Shown here one piece after another: positions 7,489-13,718 of a DNA stretch of 17,451 nucleotides; position 1 is the first letter of the stretch; every line of letters starts with the position of its first letter. The position numbers were made by a program, and so were the translations under genes. The stretch covers positions 1 to 17,451 of the forward strand of contig MHLG01000006.1 in assembly GCA_001821375.1 (NCBI GenBank), read 5' to 3'. Source of the DNA: Candidatus Liptonbacteria bacterium RIFOXYD1_FULL_36_11. GTDB lineage: Bacteria > Patescibacteriota > Minisyncoccia > UBA6257 > XYB1-36-10. The notes under the pieces are model-generated. The model made no database searches and was not told the DNA's origin. It was given only the letters and a program-made list of their open reading frames with translations.

Positions 7489-7531
7489 GCAAGCGGAGGA
7501 TTCCTCCCCAAACCCCTCCTCCTCCGCTTGC
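7489..7531. repeat. Perfect 12-bp inverted repeat downstream of the ATPase
   Basis: GCAAGCGGAGGA (7489-7500) is exactly complementary to TCCTCCGCTTGC (7520-7531) around a 19-base spacer. It begins 35 bases after the ATPase stop. It has no T tract, so it is not a standard intrinsic terminator, but it could stabilise the 3' end of the ATPase message. Confidence 0.75.
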
Positions 7532-7563
7532 GACTTCCGAATTCAAAAAAGATTAGCCGAGTG

Positions 7564-7603
7564 TTTTGCGAAATCCTTTCCCCAAAAAATAGTTTTCGCA
7601 AAA
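7564..7603. repeat. Perfect 10-bp inverted repeat
   Basis: TTTTGCGAAA (7564-7573) is exactly complementary to TTTCGCAAAA (7594-7603) with a 20-base spacer. It lies between the 7489 and 7699 repeats. No function is evident. Confidence 0.65.
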
Positions 7604-7698
7604 CCGAGACCGCATTAGTCCCGCCACCTGCCCAGAAACTTCTAGGGCAGAACACCAAAGAAAAATGTCCTTTCCTTTTTAGAAAAAATTGGTCGCAC

Positions 7699-7733
7699 GC
7701 CCTGCCTACCGCCTGCTTGCCGGTAGGCAGGGC
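7699..7733. repeat. REP-like palindrome (13-bp stem)
   Basis: GCCCTGCCTACCG (7699-7711) is exactly complementary to CGGTAGGCAGGGC (7721-7733) around the 9-base loop CCTGCTTGC. A further GCAGG step follows at 7736-7740. Palindromes built from CCTGCCTACCGGTAGGCAGG words are, from memory, common in intergenic regions of Parcubacteria-type genomes. Only one copy is in this window, so its repeated status is inferred and not seen. Confidence 0.7.
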
Positions 7734-7826
7734 AGGCAGGCAAATCCGAAAAGCAAGGAATATTTTTGGGGTCCGCCGAGACTCTGCGGGGCGGTGGCGG
7801 GGCTGATTCATTCGTTCAATTTCCGC

Positions 7827-7855
7827 TCGAAAAAGGTTCGCGCAAAGTGTATAAT
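7827..7855 (+). promoter_or_regulatory. Putative distal promoter P1 of the cysteine-rich small gene
   Basis: A consensus -10 hexamer TATAAT (7850-7855) is preceded at 17 bases by TCGAAA (7827-7832), a 4-of-6 match to the -35 consensus. Transcription would start near 7862. Confidence 0.4.
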
Positions 7856-7889
7856 TACAGCACAAAATAACTGCACAAGTTCAGGAAAA

Positions 7890-7918
7890 TTGACAGAGAA
7901 AAATAAGTAATTTATACT
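7890..7918 (+). promoter_or_regulatory. Strong sigma70 promoter P2 of the cysteine-rich small gene
   Basis: A perfect -35 TTGACA (7890-7895), a 17-base spacer and a -10 TATACT (7913-7918, five of six) make this the best promoter in the window. Transcription would begin near 7925, leaving a leader of about 73 bases. Confidence 0.75.
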
Positions 7919-7942
7919 TTTAAGTAGCATCTTGAGGGTTTT

Positions 7943-7990
7943 GCAGAAGTGCGCTTAATGTTGGCGCGCAACAAAAAATCTGCTGGGAGG
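7943..7990 (+). promoter_or_regulatory. Structured leader and Shine-Dalgarno site of the cysteine-rich small gene
   Basis: GCAGA (7943-7947) pairs with TCTGC (7979-7983) and encloses a 6-bp stem GTGCGC/GCGCGC (7949-7954 with 7964-7969, one G-T wobble, 9-base loop). The outer stem ends two bases before GGAGG (7986-7990). That Shine-Dalgarno sequence sits 7 bases before the ATG at 7998. An alternative small hairpin, GTTG/CAAC (7960-7963 with 7969-7972), competes with the inner stem. A regulatory role is only suggested by this arrangement. Confidence 0.45.
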
Positions 7991-7997
7991 ATTTGTT

Positions 7998-8204
7998 ATG
8001 TCGAGTGTACTATTTAATAAGGAAGTATTGCCTGGGCATGGGGAAGTTTGCAGAGATTGCCGACTAAATCAAAGAAGAAAAGGGAAGAAGATATGCATCT
8101 GCACAAATTTGAAGGTTTTTTCTCCAGACGGTAATAAATGCACCGCCAAAAAAAAGAAATTTGTAGTTGGGAAAGAAAAAAGCTGTTTTTCTTTGGCTAT
8201 TTAA
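7998..8204 (+). CDS. Small cysteine-rich protein of unknown function
   Basis: I do not recognise this 68-residue protein. It has six cysteines, at 18, 21, 33, 35, 48 and 63, in the order CxxC, CxC, C, C, within a strongly basic chain containing NQRRKGKK and KKKK stretches. There is no signal peptide or membrane segment. The spacing suggests a small metal-binding fold (zinc or iron-sulfur), possibly touching nucleic acid, but that is inference. The case that it is a real gene is good. A TTGACA-17-TATACT promoter lies upstream, a GGAGG site sits 7 bases before the ATG, and a strong terminator follows the TAA stop by about 35 bases. It is a single-gene transcription unit between the inverted-repeat region and the convergent PAP2 gene. 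Its composition is AT-rich like the host backbone, unlike the ATPase. Confidence 0.72.
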   Translation: MSSVLFNKEVLPGHGEVCRDCRLNQRRKGKKICICTNLKVFSPDGNKCTAKKKKFVVGKEKSCFSLAI

Positions 8205-8238
8205 ATAAAAAAATAATTTACTCCTAAAAAAGTATTTT

Positions 8239-8280
8239 GCCCTATTGGAAATCCTATTTCTAATAGGGCTTTATTTATTA
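8239..8280 (+). terminator. Rho-independent terminator of the cysteine-rich small gene
   Basis: A 14-bp stem with one G-T wobble pairs 8239-8252 with 8256-8269 around the 3-base loop CCT, and is followed by TTTATTTATTA. The hairpin ends one base before the stop codon of the convergent PAP2 gene, so it probably also limits minus-strand transcripts, although the T tract favours the plus strand. Confidence 0.85.
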
Positions 8281-8786
8281 TTAAAAATTAACTTTTTTGA
8301 CAGAAGAACAGAAAAAACGCCAATGATAATACCGGCTAAAATGTCACTCGGCCAGTGGACGCCGACAAATATTCTTCCAAAACCGACAAAAAGAGAAAGA
8401 AAAAGAAGGGCAGCTCCCCATTTTTTGTTAATAATCCAAACGGAAAAAGAGAGAGCAAAAAGAAAAGACATATGATCAGAAGGAAAAGAATAACCAGAAG
8501 AAGGAATAAGACTGTTTAGGCTAAAAACCTCAAAAGGTCTTGGACGTTTAAAAAGTAAGGAAAGAGATTCGGCAATAATGCCGCGAGAAATAATAATAGA
8601 GACTAGAGACAGAAAAAATAAATTAATCCTTTTTTTCCAGTCTTGAAGAGAAAAAAGGAAAAAGACAGCGGAAATAAAAATTAAAAAAGGAAGATAGCGG
8701 GCAAAGAAGACGCTAACGACGTTAAAAAACCAATTTTTACCGGCAAGATTGAAAAAAAAGTGAAAAATTAAAGAATCCAGAGACAT
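8271..8786 (-). CDS. PAP2-family phosphatase, BcrC-like (undecaprenyl-diphosphate phosphatase candidate)
   Basis: Membrane phosphatase of the PAP2 superfamily. Its 171 residues contain about five or six hydrophobic segments. The three phosphatase motifs are KRPRPF (80-85), SFPSDH (100-105) and GRIFVGVHWPSD (137-148), the last with the catalytic histidine and its aspartate partner. The SFPSDH form resembles BcrC-type undecaprenyl-pyrophosphate phosphatases, which recycle the cell-wall lipid carrier. The lysine usually found at the start of motif 1 (K-x6-RP) is a serine here (S76). It is the last gene of the minus-strand cluster. A terminator lies 12 bases upstream of its ATG, leaving no room for a separate promoter, so it is probably expressed by read-through. 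No Shine-Dalgarno site is seen. The PAP2 family is certain; the lipid substrate is inferred. Confidence 0.88.
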   Translation of the reverse strand: MSLDSLIFHFFFNLAGKNWFFNVVSVFFARYLPFLIFISAVFFLFSLQDWKKRINLFFLSLVSIIISRGIIAESLSLLFKRPRPFEVFSLNSLIPSSGYSFPSDHMSFLFALSFSVWIINKKWGAALLFLSLFVGFGRIFVGVHWPSDILAGIIIGVFSVLLSKKLIFNNK

Positions 8787-8798
8787 ATAAAAAAATTT

Positions 8799-8824
8799 AA
8801 AAAAATACCGGAAAAAATCCGGTA
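8799..8824 (-). terminator. Rho-independent terminator after rpsR
   Basis: Read on the minus strand, a 7-bp perfect stem TACCGGA/TCCGGTA (8818-8824 with 8806-8812) with a 5-base loop is followed by seven T (8799-8805). It closes the rpsF-ssb-rpsR unit directly upstream of the PAP2 gene. Confidence 0.8.
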
Positions 8825-8833
8825 GTTTTTAGT

Positions 8834-9031
8834 TTAAGAAGCGTGAGTAAGGAAAGCTAAAAAACGAGCACGTTTGACGGAAGTAGCAACCATTCTTTGA
8901 TGTTTAGCACAAGTGCTTGTATGTCTCGGATCAATAACTTTACCTCTGGAAGAGATGAAGCGACGAAGTAAATCAACGTCTTTATAGTCAATATTTTTTA
9001 GGTTTTGCGAGCAAAAATAGCACTGTTTCAT
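8834..9031 (-). CDS. rpsR: 30S ribosomal protein S18
   Basis: Small-subunit protein that forms a pair with S6 on the platform of the 30S subunit. The 65-residue protein shows the S18 core, with DLLRRFISSRGKVIDPR and SVKRARFLAFLTH near the C-terminus. It carries C4-x-x-C7 and C41-x-x-H44, matching the zinc-binding form of S18. It is slightly shorter than the usual 70-80 residues. It follows ssb by 27 bases in the classical rpsF-ssb-rpsR order, and a strong terminator comes after it. The ATG at 9031 has no Shine-Dalgarno sequence. Confidence 0.96.
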   Translation of the reverse strand: MKQCYFCSQNLKNIDYKDVDLLRRFISSRGKVIDPRHTSTCAKHQRMVATSVKRARFLAFLTHAS

Positions 9032-9058
9032 ATTCTTGTTTTTTGCTGATAAATTTAA

Positions 9059-9547
9059 TTAAAATGGAAGATCTTCGTCTTTAATTTCGGAAGGAGTATC
9101 GTCTAAATCTATAGAAGGCATCTCTTCCACTTTAGTTTGAGGAGATTTTTCTTCTTGATCGGCGGAATTTTTTTCCGGCGGTTTTGAATAAAAACTTCCA
9201 CCACCGCCTGGCATATTAGCAGGCCTCGGGCCTAATTGCAAGTTTTCGCAGATTATTTCAGTAGTACGCCTATTTTGATTGTTGCGATCTTGCCAAGCTC
9301 TTGTTTGAAGATGCCCTTCTATAAGAAGAGTTGAGCCTTTAGTGGTAAATTGTTTGATTATTTCAGCTTGGCGCGCCCAAGCGACGATATTATGAAATTG
9401 AGTATCTTCTTTACGTTCCCCGTTTTTATCACGCCAAACCCTATTAGTAGCAAGGGAAAAGGAAGCGACGAGCTGACCGGAAGGAGTAGTTCTGGTTTGC
9501 GGATCGGAAGTTAACCGACCAATAACAAAAACTTTATTTAAGTCCAT
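9059..9547 (-). CDS. ssb: Single-stranded DNA-binding protein
   Basis: Binds and protects single-stranded DNA in replication, recombination and repair, normally as a tetramer. The 162-residue protein has the OB fold at about 1-108, starting MDLNKVFVIGRLTSDPQ and containing FHNIVAWARQAE and GSTLLIEGHLQTRAW. A flexible G/P/E/S-rich tail follows, then the acidic C-terminal tip DEDLPF (157-162), which recruits partner proteins in characterised SSBs. The length is normal. It sits between rpsF (57-base gap) and rpsR (27-base gap). A good minus-strand promoter ends 6 bases before its ATG, so besides operon transcription it may have its own leaderless message. The start is fixed by the conserved N-terminus. 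Confidence 0.97.
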   Translation of the reverse strand: MDLNKVFVIGRLTSDPQTRTTPSGQLVASFSLATNRVWRDKNGERKEDTQFHNIVAWARQAEIIKQFTTKGSTLLIEGHLQTRAWQDRNNQNRRTTEIICENLQLGPRPANMPGGGGSFYSKPPEKNSADQEEKSPQTKVEEMPSIDLDDTPSEIKDEDLPF

Positions 9548-9553
9548 TGTTGG

Positions 9554-9582
9554 AGTTTAAACCTAAGAAAAGTAAAAATCAA
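9554..9582 (-). promoter_or_regulatory. Putative leaderless promoter of ssb
   Basis: On the minus strand TTGATT (9577-9582) and TAAACT (9554-9559) are separated by 17 bases. Six bases then lead to the ssb ATG (9545-9547), so the expected transcription start coincides with the A of the start codon. No ribosome binding site is present. Confidence 0.45.
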
Positions 9583-9604
9583 CCTAATAAGCAAAAAAAT
9601 ATAT

Positions 9605-10057
9605 TTAACTTAAAATTTCTTCCAGTTTTTTTTCTAAAGCTTCATTACTTAAAATACCGCCAATATAATCGTGCTGTTCGGAATATTTTTCTTTTTCCGA
9701 AGAAAAATTATCACGAGTTTCATTTTTGGGAGCGTTTTTTTGATGTTCACTTTTTCTGGAGCGAGAATTTTTATTACTATCGGGAATAAGAACGATTAGA
9801 AATCTAAGGATAGAAGGCGAAAATTTTAGGCTATTTTCTATGTCTTTTATTTTTTCCGGAAGAGAGGAAAAAATAATCGCGCTAAAATTTGCTTGCGATC
9901 TTTTCTTAATGGGATAAGATAAAGAAATTTTTTTAACAGGAATTTCATTTAAACGTTCCGCTCCGTTTTTTTCTAAAGCGGATAATATTTCGGCAACATC
10001 TTGTTCGTTCTCAAATAAAAACCCTATTTCGTATTTCTTTTTATCGTTTATATCCAT
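9605..10057 (-). CDS. rpsF: 30S ribosomal protein S6 with C-terminal extension
   Basis: Small-subunit protein that pairs with S18. Starting at the ATG at 10057 the protein has 150 residues. A TTG at 10078 would add seven residues (LLLFHRY), but these do not look like S6 and no ribosome binding site supports either start. The ferredoxin-like S6 core covers about residues 8-93, with KKYEIGFLF at the first strand, VKKISLSYPIKKRSQANF, and LRFLIVLIP at the end. About 55 residues follow: a charged, low-complexity stretch rich in K, S, E and N, and then a likely helix, NEALEKKLEEILS. It lies 48 bases after rpoC with no terminator between them, so it may be co-transcribed with rpoBC. A weak TTGACT-17-TACTCT promoter also overlaps this gap. 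Confidence 0.88.
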   Translation of the reverse strand: MDINDKKKYEIGFLFENEQDVAEILSALEKNGAERLNEIPVKKISLSYPIKKRSQANFSAIIFSSLPEKIKDIENSLKFSPSILRFLIVLIPDSNKNSRSRKSEHQKNAPKNETRDNFSSEKEKYSEQHDYIGGILSNEALEKKLEEILS

Positions 10058-10105
10058 ATATCGGTGAAAGAGTAGCAAAAAAAATAATTTAAGTCAATGG
10101 TAAAA

Positions 10106-13100
10106 CTATTCAACGCCGCTGTTTGAAGCTTCTTCTTTTGCTTCGTCTTCGCTTATAATAGATATTCTTTCATCCCCGTGAAACCCAGTACCGACAGGAA
10201 TGAGACGACCAATAATGACATTTTCTTTAAGACCCCTTAATCTATCAACCTTTCCTTCAATGGAAGAATTAACTAAAATGCGAGCAGTTTCTTGGAAAGA
10301 AGCGGCAGCTAAGAAACTTTCGGAAGAAAGAGAGACTTTTGTAATGCCCATAAGAAGTTGTTGGGATTTAGCAGGAGTTTTACCTTCTTTTTTTATAGCT
10401 CTATTTACTTCAAGGAATTTTGATTTATCAATAATATCACCAACTAAAAATCTGGAATCCCCAGCTTCAGTAATTTTAACTCGTGAGAACATTTGGCGAA
10501 TAATAATTTCTATGTGCTTATTATTAATAGGCGCACCTTCAGAGCCGTATATTTTTTGAATTTCGCTAATAATGTAATTTTGCACTTCTAAAATACCTCT
10601 GTATTTTAGAAGTTCTTTTAAGTCTAAGTGGCCTTCGGAAAGTTGATCACCTTTTTTTATTACGTCGCCTATTTTACAAAAAATATCCGCAGAACGATGT
10701 GTTGGGTATTCTATAATTTTTGATTTTTTGCCGGACGTTTTTAAAACTATGTTTTTTATTAGTCCGCCTTCTTTGATATCTTCTATAACGCCATCACTTT
10801 CAGCCATTATTGCTTTTCCTTTCGGGACGCGAGCTTCAAAAAGCTCTTCAACTCTTGGAAGACCATGAGTAATATCAGCGCCAGCGGTACCGCCGATATG
10901 GAAAGTTCGAAGAGTAAGCTGAGTGCCAGGTTCACCGATGGATTGAGCGGCAATAACACCGACAGCTTCCCCTATTTTGATTTCTTCATTATTAGCTAAA
11001 TCAGAACCATAGCATTTAGAGCAGGCGCCATAAAGCGTCTTGCAAGTTAAAGGAGAGCGAATAAGAACGGATTGAATATCGCTTTTTTCTATTTCTTCAG
11101 CTTGATCATGATTAATAATTTCTCCAGCTTTAATTATTGTTTTTCCACCTGTTTTTATATTTTCCAGAGTGGTGCGTGAGAAAAGCCTGGAAGCAAAAGA
11201 TTGCGCTATTTTTGAATCTTTTTCCCTTTTTTCTTCAACGCCTTCTTTAGTATGGCAATCTTTTTCTTTAATGATAACGTCTTGGGCCACATCAACTAGA
11301 CGTCTAGTAAGATAACCAGCTTGAGCAGTTTTAAGAGCGGTGTCGGTTAATCCTTTACGAGAACCATGGGTGGAAATAAAGTATTCAAGAACGCTAAAAC
11401 CTTCTTTCAGTGATGATTTTATTGGAAGTTCAGCTGTTTCTCCTTTAGGATTTTGCACTAAGCCTTTCATACCCATCATCTGGACAGGCTGAGCCCAAGA
11501 GCCACGAGAACCAGAATCAATTATGTGATAAATAGGATTATGTTCATCCAACGCTTTTGGAACAAGAGCGGCAATTTGGCTTTTTGTTTTATTCCAAACA
11601 ACTATAGAACGTTCTCTTTTTTCTTCTTTAGTAAGAATACCTTCAAAATATTGTTCTCTTATTCTTTCTATTTCTTTTTCAGCCTCGGCAATAATGCCTT
11701 TTTTTTCAGGAGGAAGGTGCAGATCAGACATAGCCCAAGTAATGCCGGATCTAGTAGCATACTCAAAACCTAAAGTTTTAATTTTATCTAAAGTAGCGAA
11801 AGCTTCGTCAAAACCGTATTGGTTAATTACTTTGTTAACTATTTTTGCAAGTTCTTTTTTATTTAAAGTCTTATTAACAAAAGGAAAACCTTTTGGAAGA
11901 ACACCATTAAACATCAGACGACCACAGGAAGTTTCTTCATTTTTTGGAGAGCCAACTTTAATAGGAGAATTTATGTCAATGACTTTATTATGCAAAGCCA
12001 TAACAGTTTCGTCTTCATTAGCAAATATTTTACCAGCGCCGGCGCCATTTTCTTTTATTTTTGTAAGGTAATAACAACCTAAAATAATATCCTGGGTAGG
12101 CGTGGTGATTGGATCGCCAGTAGCAGGTTTTAATAAATTAACGGAAGCAAGCATTTTTTCACGCGCTTCTTTTTGAGCCTCTTCGGAAAGAGGAAGATGG
12201 ACGGCCATTTGGTCGCCGTCAAAGTCTGCATTAAAAGCGGCGCAAACCATAGGTGGAACTTGGATGGCAAGATCTTCTATTAAAACGGGACGAAAAGCTT
12301 GCACGGAAAGGCGATGTAGAGTAGGGGCGCGATTTAAAAGTACTTTTTTATCAGAAATAACTTCTTCTAAAATAGCCCAGACTTCCGGTGGAGCTTCTTC
12401 TATAAGGCGATTAGCATTTCTTATATTGTGAGCAAATCCCCTTTCAATTATTTTGGAAATAATAAAAGGCTTAAAGAGCTCAAGCGCCATTTTTTTAGGT
12501 AAACCGCATTCGTTTAAGCGTAATTTAGGACCGACAACAATAACGGAACGACCGGAATAATCAACACGTTTTCCAAGAAGATTTTGACGAAAACGCCCTT
12601 GTTTTCCTTTAAGCATATCAGCTAGCGAACGTAAAGGACGGCGACTAGAAGACATTTGTTGAGAAGTGCCGGTGCGGGCGGAGTTATCAATCAAAGCATC
12701 TACGGCTTCTTGAAGCATTCTTTTCTCATTAACGACAATAACTTCTGGAGCTTTAAGCTCTAAAAGTTTTTTCAAACGATTATTGCGGTTGATAACGCGG
12801 CGATAAAGATCGTTTAAGTCGCTTGTCGCATAGCGTCCTCCATCTAATGGAACCATCGGGCGGAGATCAGGCGGAAGTACCGGAAGGGTTTTTAGAACCA
12901 TCCACTCCGGTCGTAGATTGTTATTAAAAAGAGAAACAACTATTTTATTTTGTTTTAATAGTTTTATTCTTCTAGTAGCATCCTTTGAATTTTCAAGTTC
13001 TTTCCCAATACGTTTAGATTCGGCTTTTAAGTCAATTTTTTCTAAAATTTTACGGATAGCTTCGCCGCCGGTTCCAGCGTTAAAAACATCGGCAAATTTT

Positions 13101-13693
13101 TTAGCAAGATTAAAATATTCAGCTTCCGATAGAACAGAACCAATACGCAAATTTTTTAAAGATTCAATAGTGTTTTCAGTCGCATCTTCCAAAGCTTTTT
13201 CAGAAGATTTATTGTTGCCTTCTTCTTTTTTTCTGGATTCAAATTCTTTTTTAATTTCGTCTACCGCTCGTTTTTTATTTTCTTCATTAACACCCATTAC
13301 TATATAAGCGGCATAATAAATAACTTTTTCAAGTTTAGAAGTGGGGATATCAAGAATTAAGCCTAGTTTGGACGGAACATTTTTAAAAAACCAGATGTGA
13401 CATACGGGAGTGGCAAGATCAATATGACCCATTCTTTCGCGACGGACTATAGAGCGAGTTACTTCTACACCACATTTGTCGCAAATTACGCCTTTATATC
13501 TAATGCGACGATATTTACCACAATAACATTCATAATCTTTTGTCGGACCAAAAATTCTTTCAGAAAACAATCCATCTTTTTCTGGACGCTGAGTGCGATA
13601 ATTTATAGTTTCAGGCTTGATTATTTCTCCATGCGACCATTCTTTTATATCGTCAGGAGAAGCAATTGTTATTTTAAGAGAATCAAAAAACAT
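10106..13693 (-). CDS. rpoC: DNA-directed RNA polymerase subunit beta'
   Basis: Largest subunit of RNA polymerase, carrying the catalytic magnesium site. The 1195-residue length is similar to Gram-positive RpoC, without the large insertion of the E. coli protein. Landmarks in order are ASPDDIKEWSHGEI and KPETINYRT near the N-terminus; the first zinc site C56-x-C58 and C71-x-x-C74; the switch and rudder region; KRVDYSGRSVIVVGP (about 375-389); NRAPTLHRLSVQAF; and the catalytic NADFDGDQM at 488-496 with the three aspartates 490, 492 and 494. Further on are the second zinc-binding site around CKTLYGACSKC, then GVIAAQSIGEPGTQLTLRTF in the trigger loop. It begins 25 bases after rpoB and is surely co-transcribed with it. 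Start and stop fit the family. No Shine-Dalgarno sequence is seen. Confidence 0.98.
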   Translation of the reverse strand: MFFDSLKITIASPDDIKEWSHGEIIKPETINYRTQRPEKDGLFSERIFGPTKDYECYCGKYRRIRYKGVICDKCGVEVTRSIVRRERMGHIDLATPVCHIWFFKNVPSKLGLILDIPTSKLEKVIYYAAYIVMGVNEENKKRAVDEIKKEFESRKKEEGNNKSSEKALEDATENTIESLKNLRIGSVLSEAEYFNLAKKFADVFNAGTGGEAIRKILEKIDLKAESKRIGKELENSKDATRRIKLLKQNKIVVSLFNNNLRPEWMVLKTLPVLPPDLRPMVPLDGGRYATSDLNDLYRRVINRNNRLKKLLELKAPEVIVVNEKRMLQEAVDALIDNSARTGTSQQMSSSRRPLRSLADMLKGKQGRFRQNLLGKRVDYSGRSVIVVGPKLRLNECGLPKKMALELFKPFIISKIIERGFAHNIRNANRLIEEAPPEVWAILEEVISDKKVLLNRAPTLHRLSVQAFRPVLIEDLAIQVPPMVCAAFNADFDGDQMAVHLPLSEEAQKEAREKMLASVNLLKPATGDPITTPTQDIILGCYYLTKIKENGAGAGKIFANEDETVMALHNKVIDINSPIKVGSPKNEETSCGRLMFNGVLPKGFPFVNKTLNKKELAKIVNKVINQYGFDEAFATLDKIKTLGFEYATRSGITWAMSDLHLPPEKKGIIAEAEKEIERIREQYFEGILTKEEKRERSIVVWNKTKSQIAALVPKALDEHNPIYHIIDSGSRGSWAQPVQMMGMKGLVQNPKGETAELPIKSSLKEGFSVLEYFISTHGSRKGLTDTALKTAQAGYLTRRLVDVAQDVIIKEKDCHTKEGVEEKREKDSKIAQSFASRLFSRTTLENIKTGGKTIIKAGEIINHDQAEEIEKSDIQSVLIRSPLTCKTLYGACSKCYGSDLANNEEIKIGEAVGVIAAQSIGEPGTQLTLRTFHIGGTAGADITHGLPRVEELFEARVPKGKAIMAESDGVIEDIKEGGLIKNIVLKTSGKKSKIIEYPTHRSADIFCKIGDVIKKGDQLSEGHLDLKELLKYRGILEVQNYIISEIQKIYGSEGAPINNKHIEIIIRQMFSRVKITEAGDSRFLVGDIIDKSKFLEVNRAIKKEGKTPAKSQQLLMGITKVSLSSESFLAAASFQETARILVNSSIEGKVDRLRGLKENVIIGRLIPVGTGFHGDERISIISEDEAKEEASNSGVE

Positions 13694-13718
13694 ATTTTAT
13701 TTTTTATTTTTAAAATTA

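Larger units (their letters stand above)
7455..7997 (+). other. 543-base non-coding region with inverted repeats, then promoters and leader
   Basis: No credible gene is seen on either strand. Short frames here have arbitrary composition and cross the palindromes. The left part (7455-7801) is relatively G+C-rich and holds three perfect inverted repeats of 10-13 bp, an imperfect one (CTGCCC 7628-7633 with GGGCAG 7645-7650), and a long-range perfect 9-bp pair (CCCGCCACC 7620-7628 with GGTGGCGGG 7793-7801) that encloses the 7699-7733 hairpin. The right part (7827-7997) is AT-rich and holds two sigma70-like promoters and a leader for the next gene. Confidence 0.7.

Noticed and set aside
7446..7865. 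139-residue minus-strand frame and overlapping plus-strand frames at 7528-7910
   Set aside because: They cross the palindromes, have an arbitrary composition, no ribosome site and no recognisable domain; the region is better explained as non-coding.
7455..8000. Right-hand attachment site matching the 3' end of tRNA-Leu
   Set aside because: Only very short matches such as ACTCTG near 7781 were found, far below what an integration repeat would need, and no integrase is present.
11694..12071. 125-residue plus-strand frame opposite rpoC
   Set aside because: It lies antisense to a highly conserved RpoC region, and its sequence is what the reverse complement of that gene would give.
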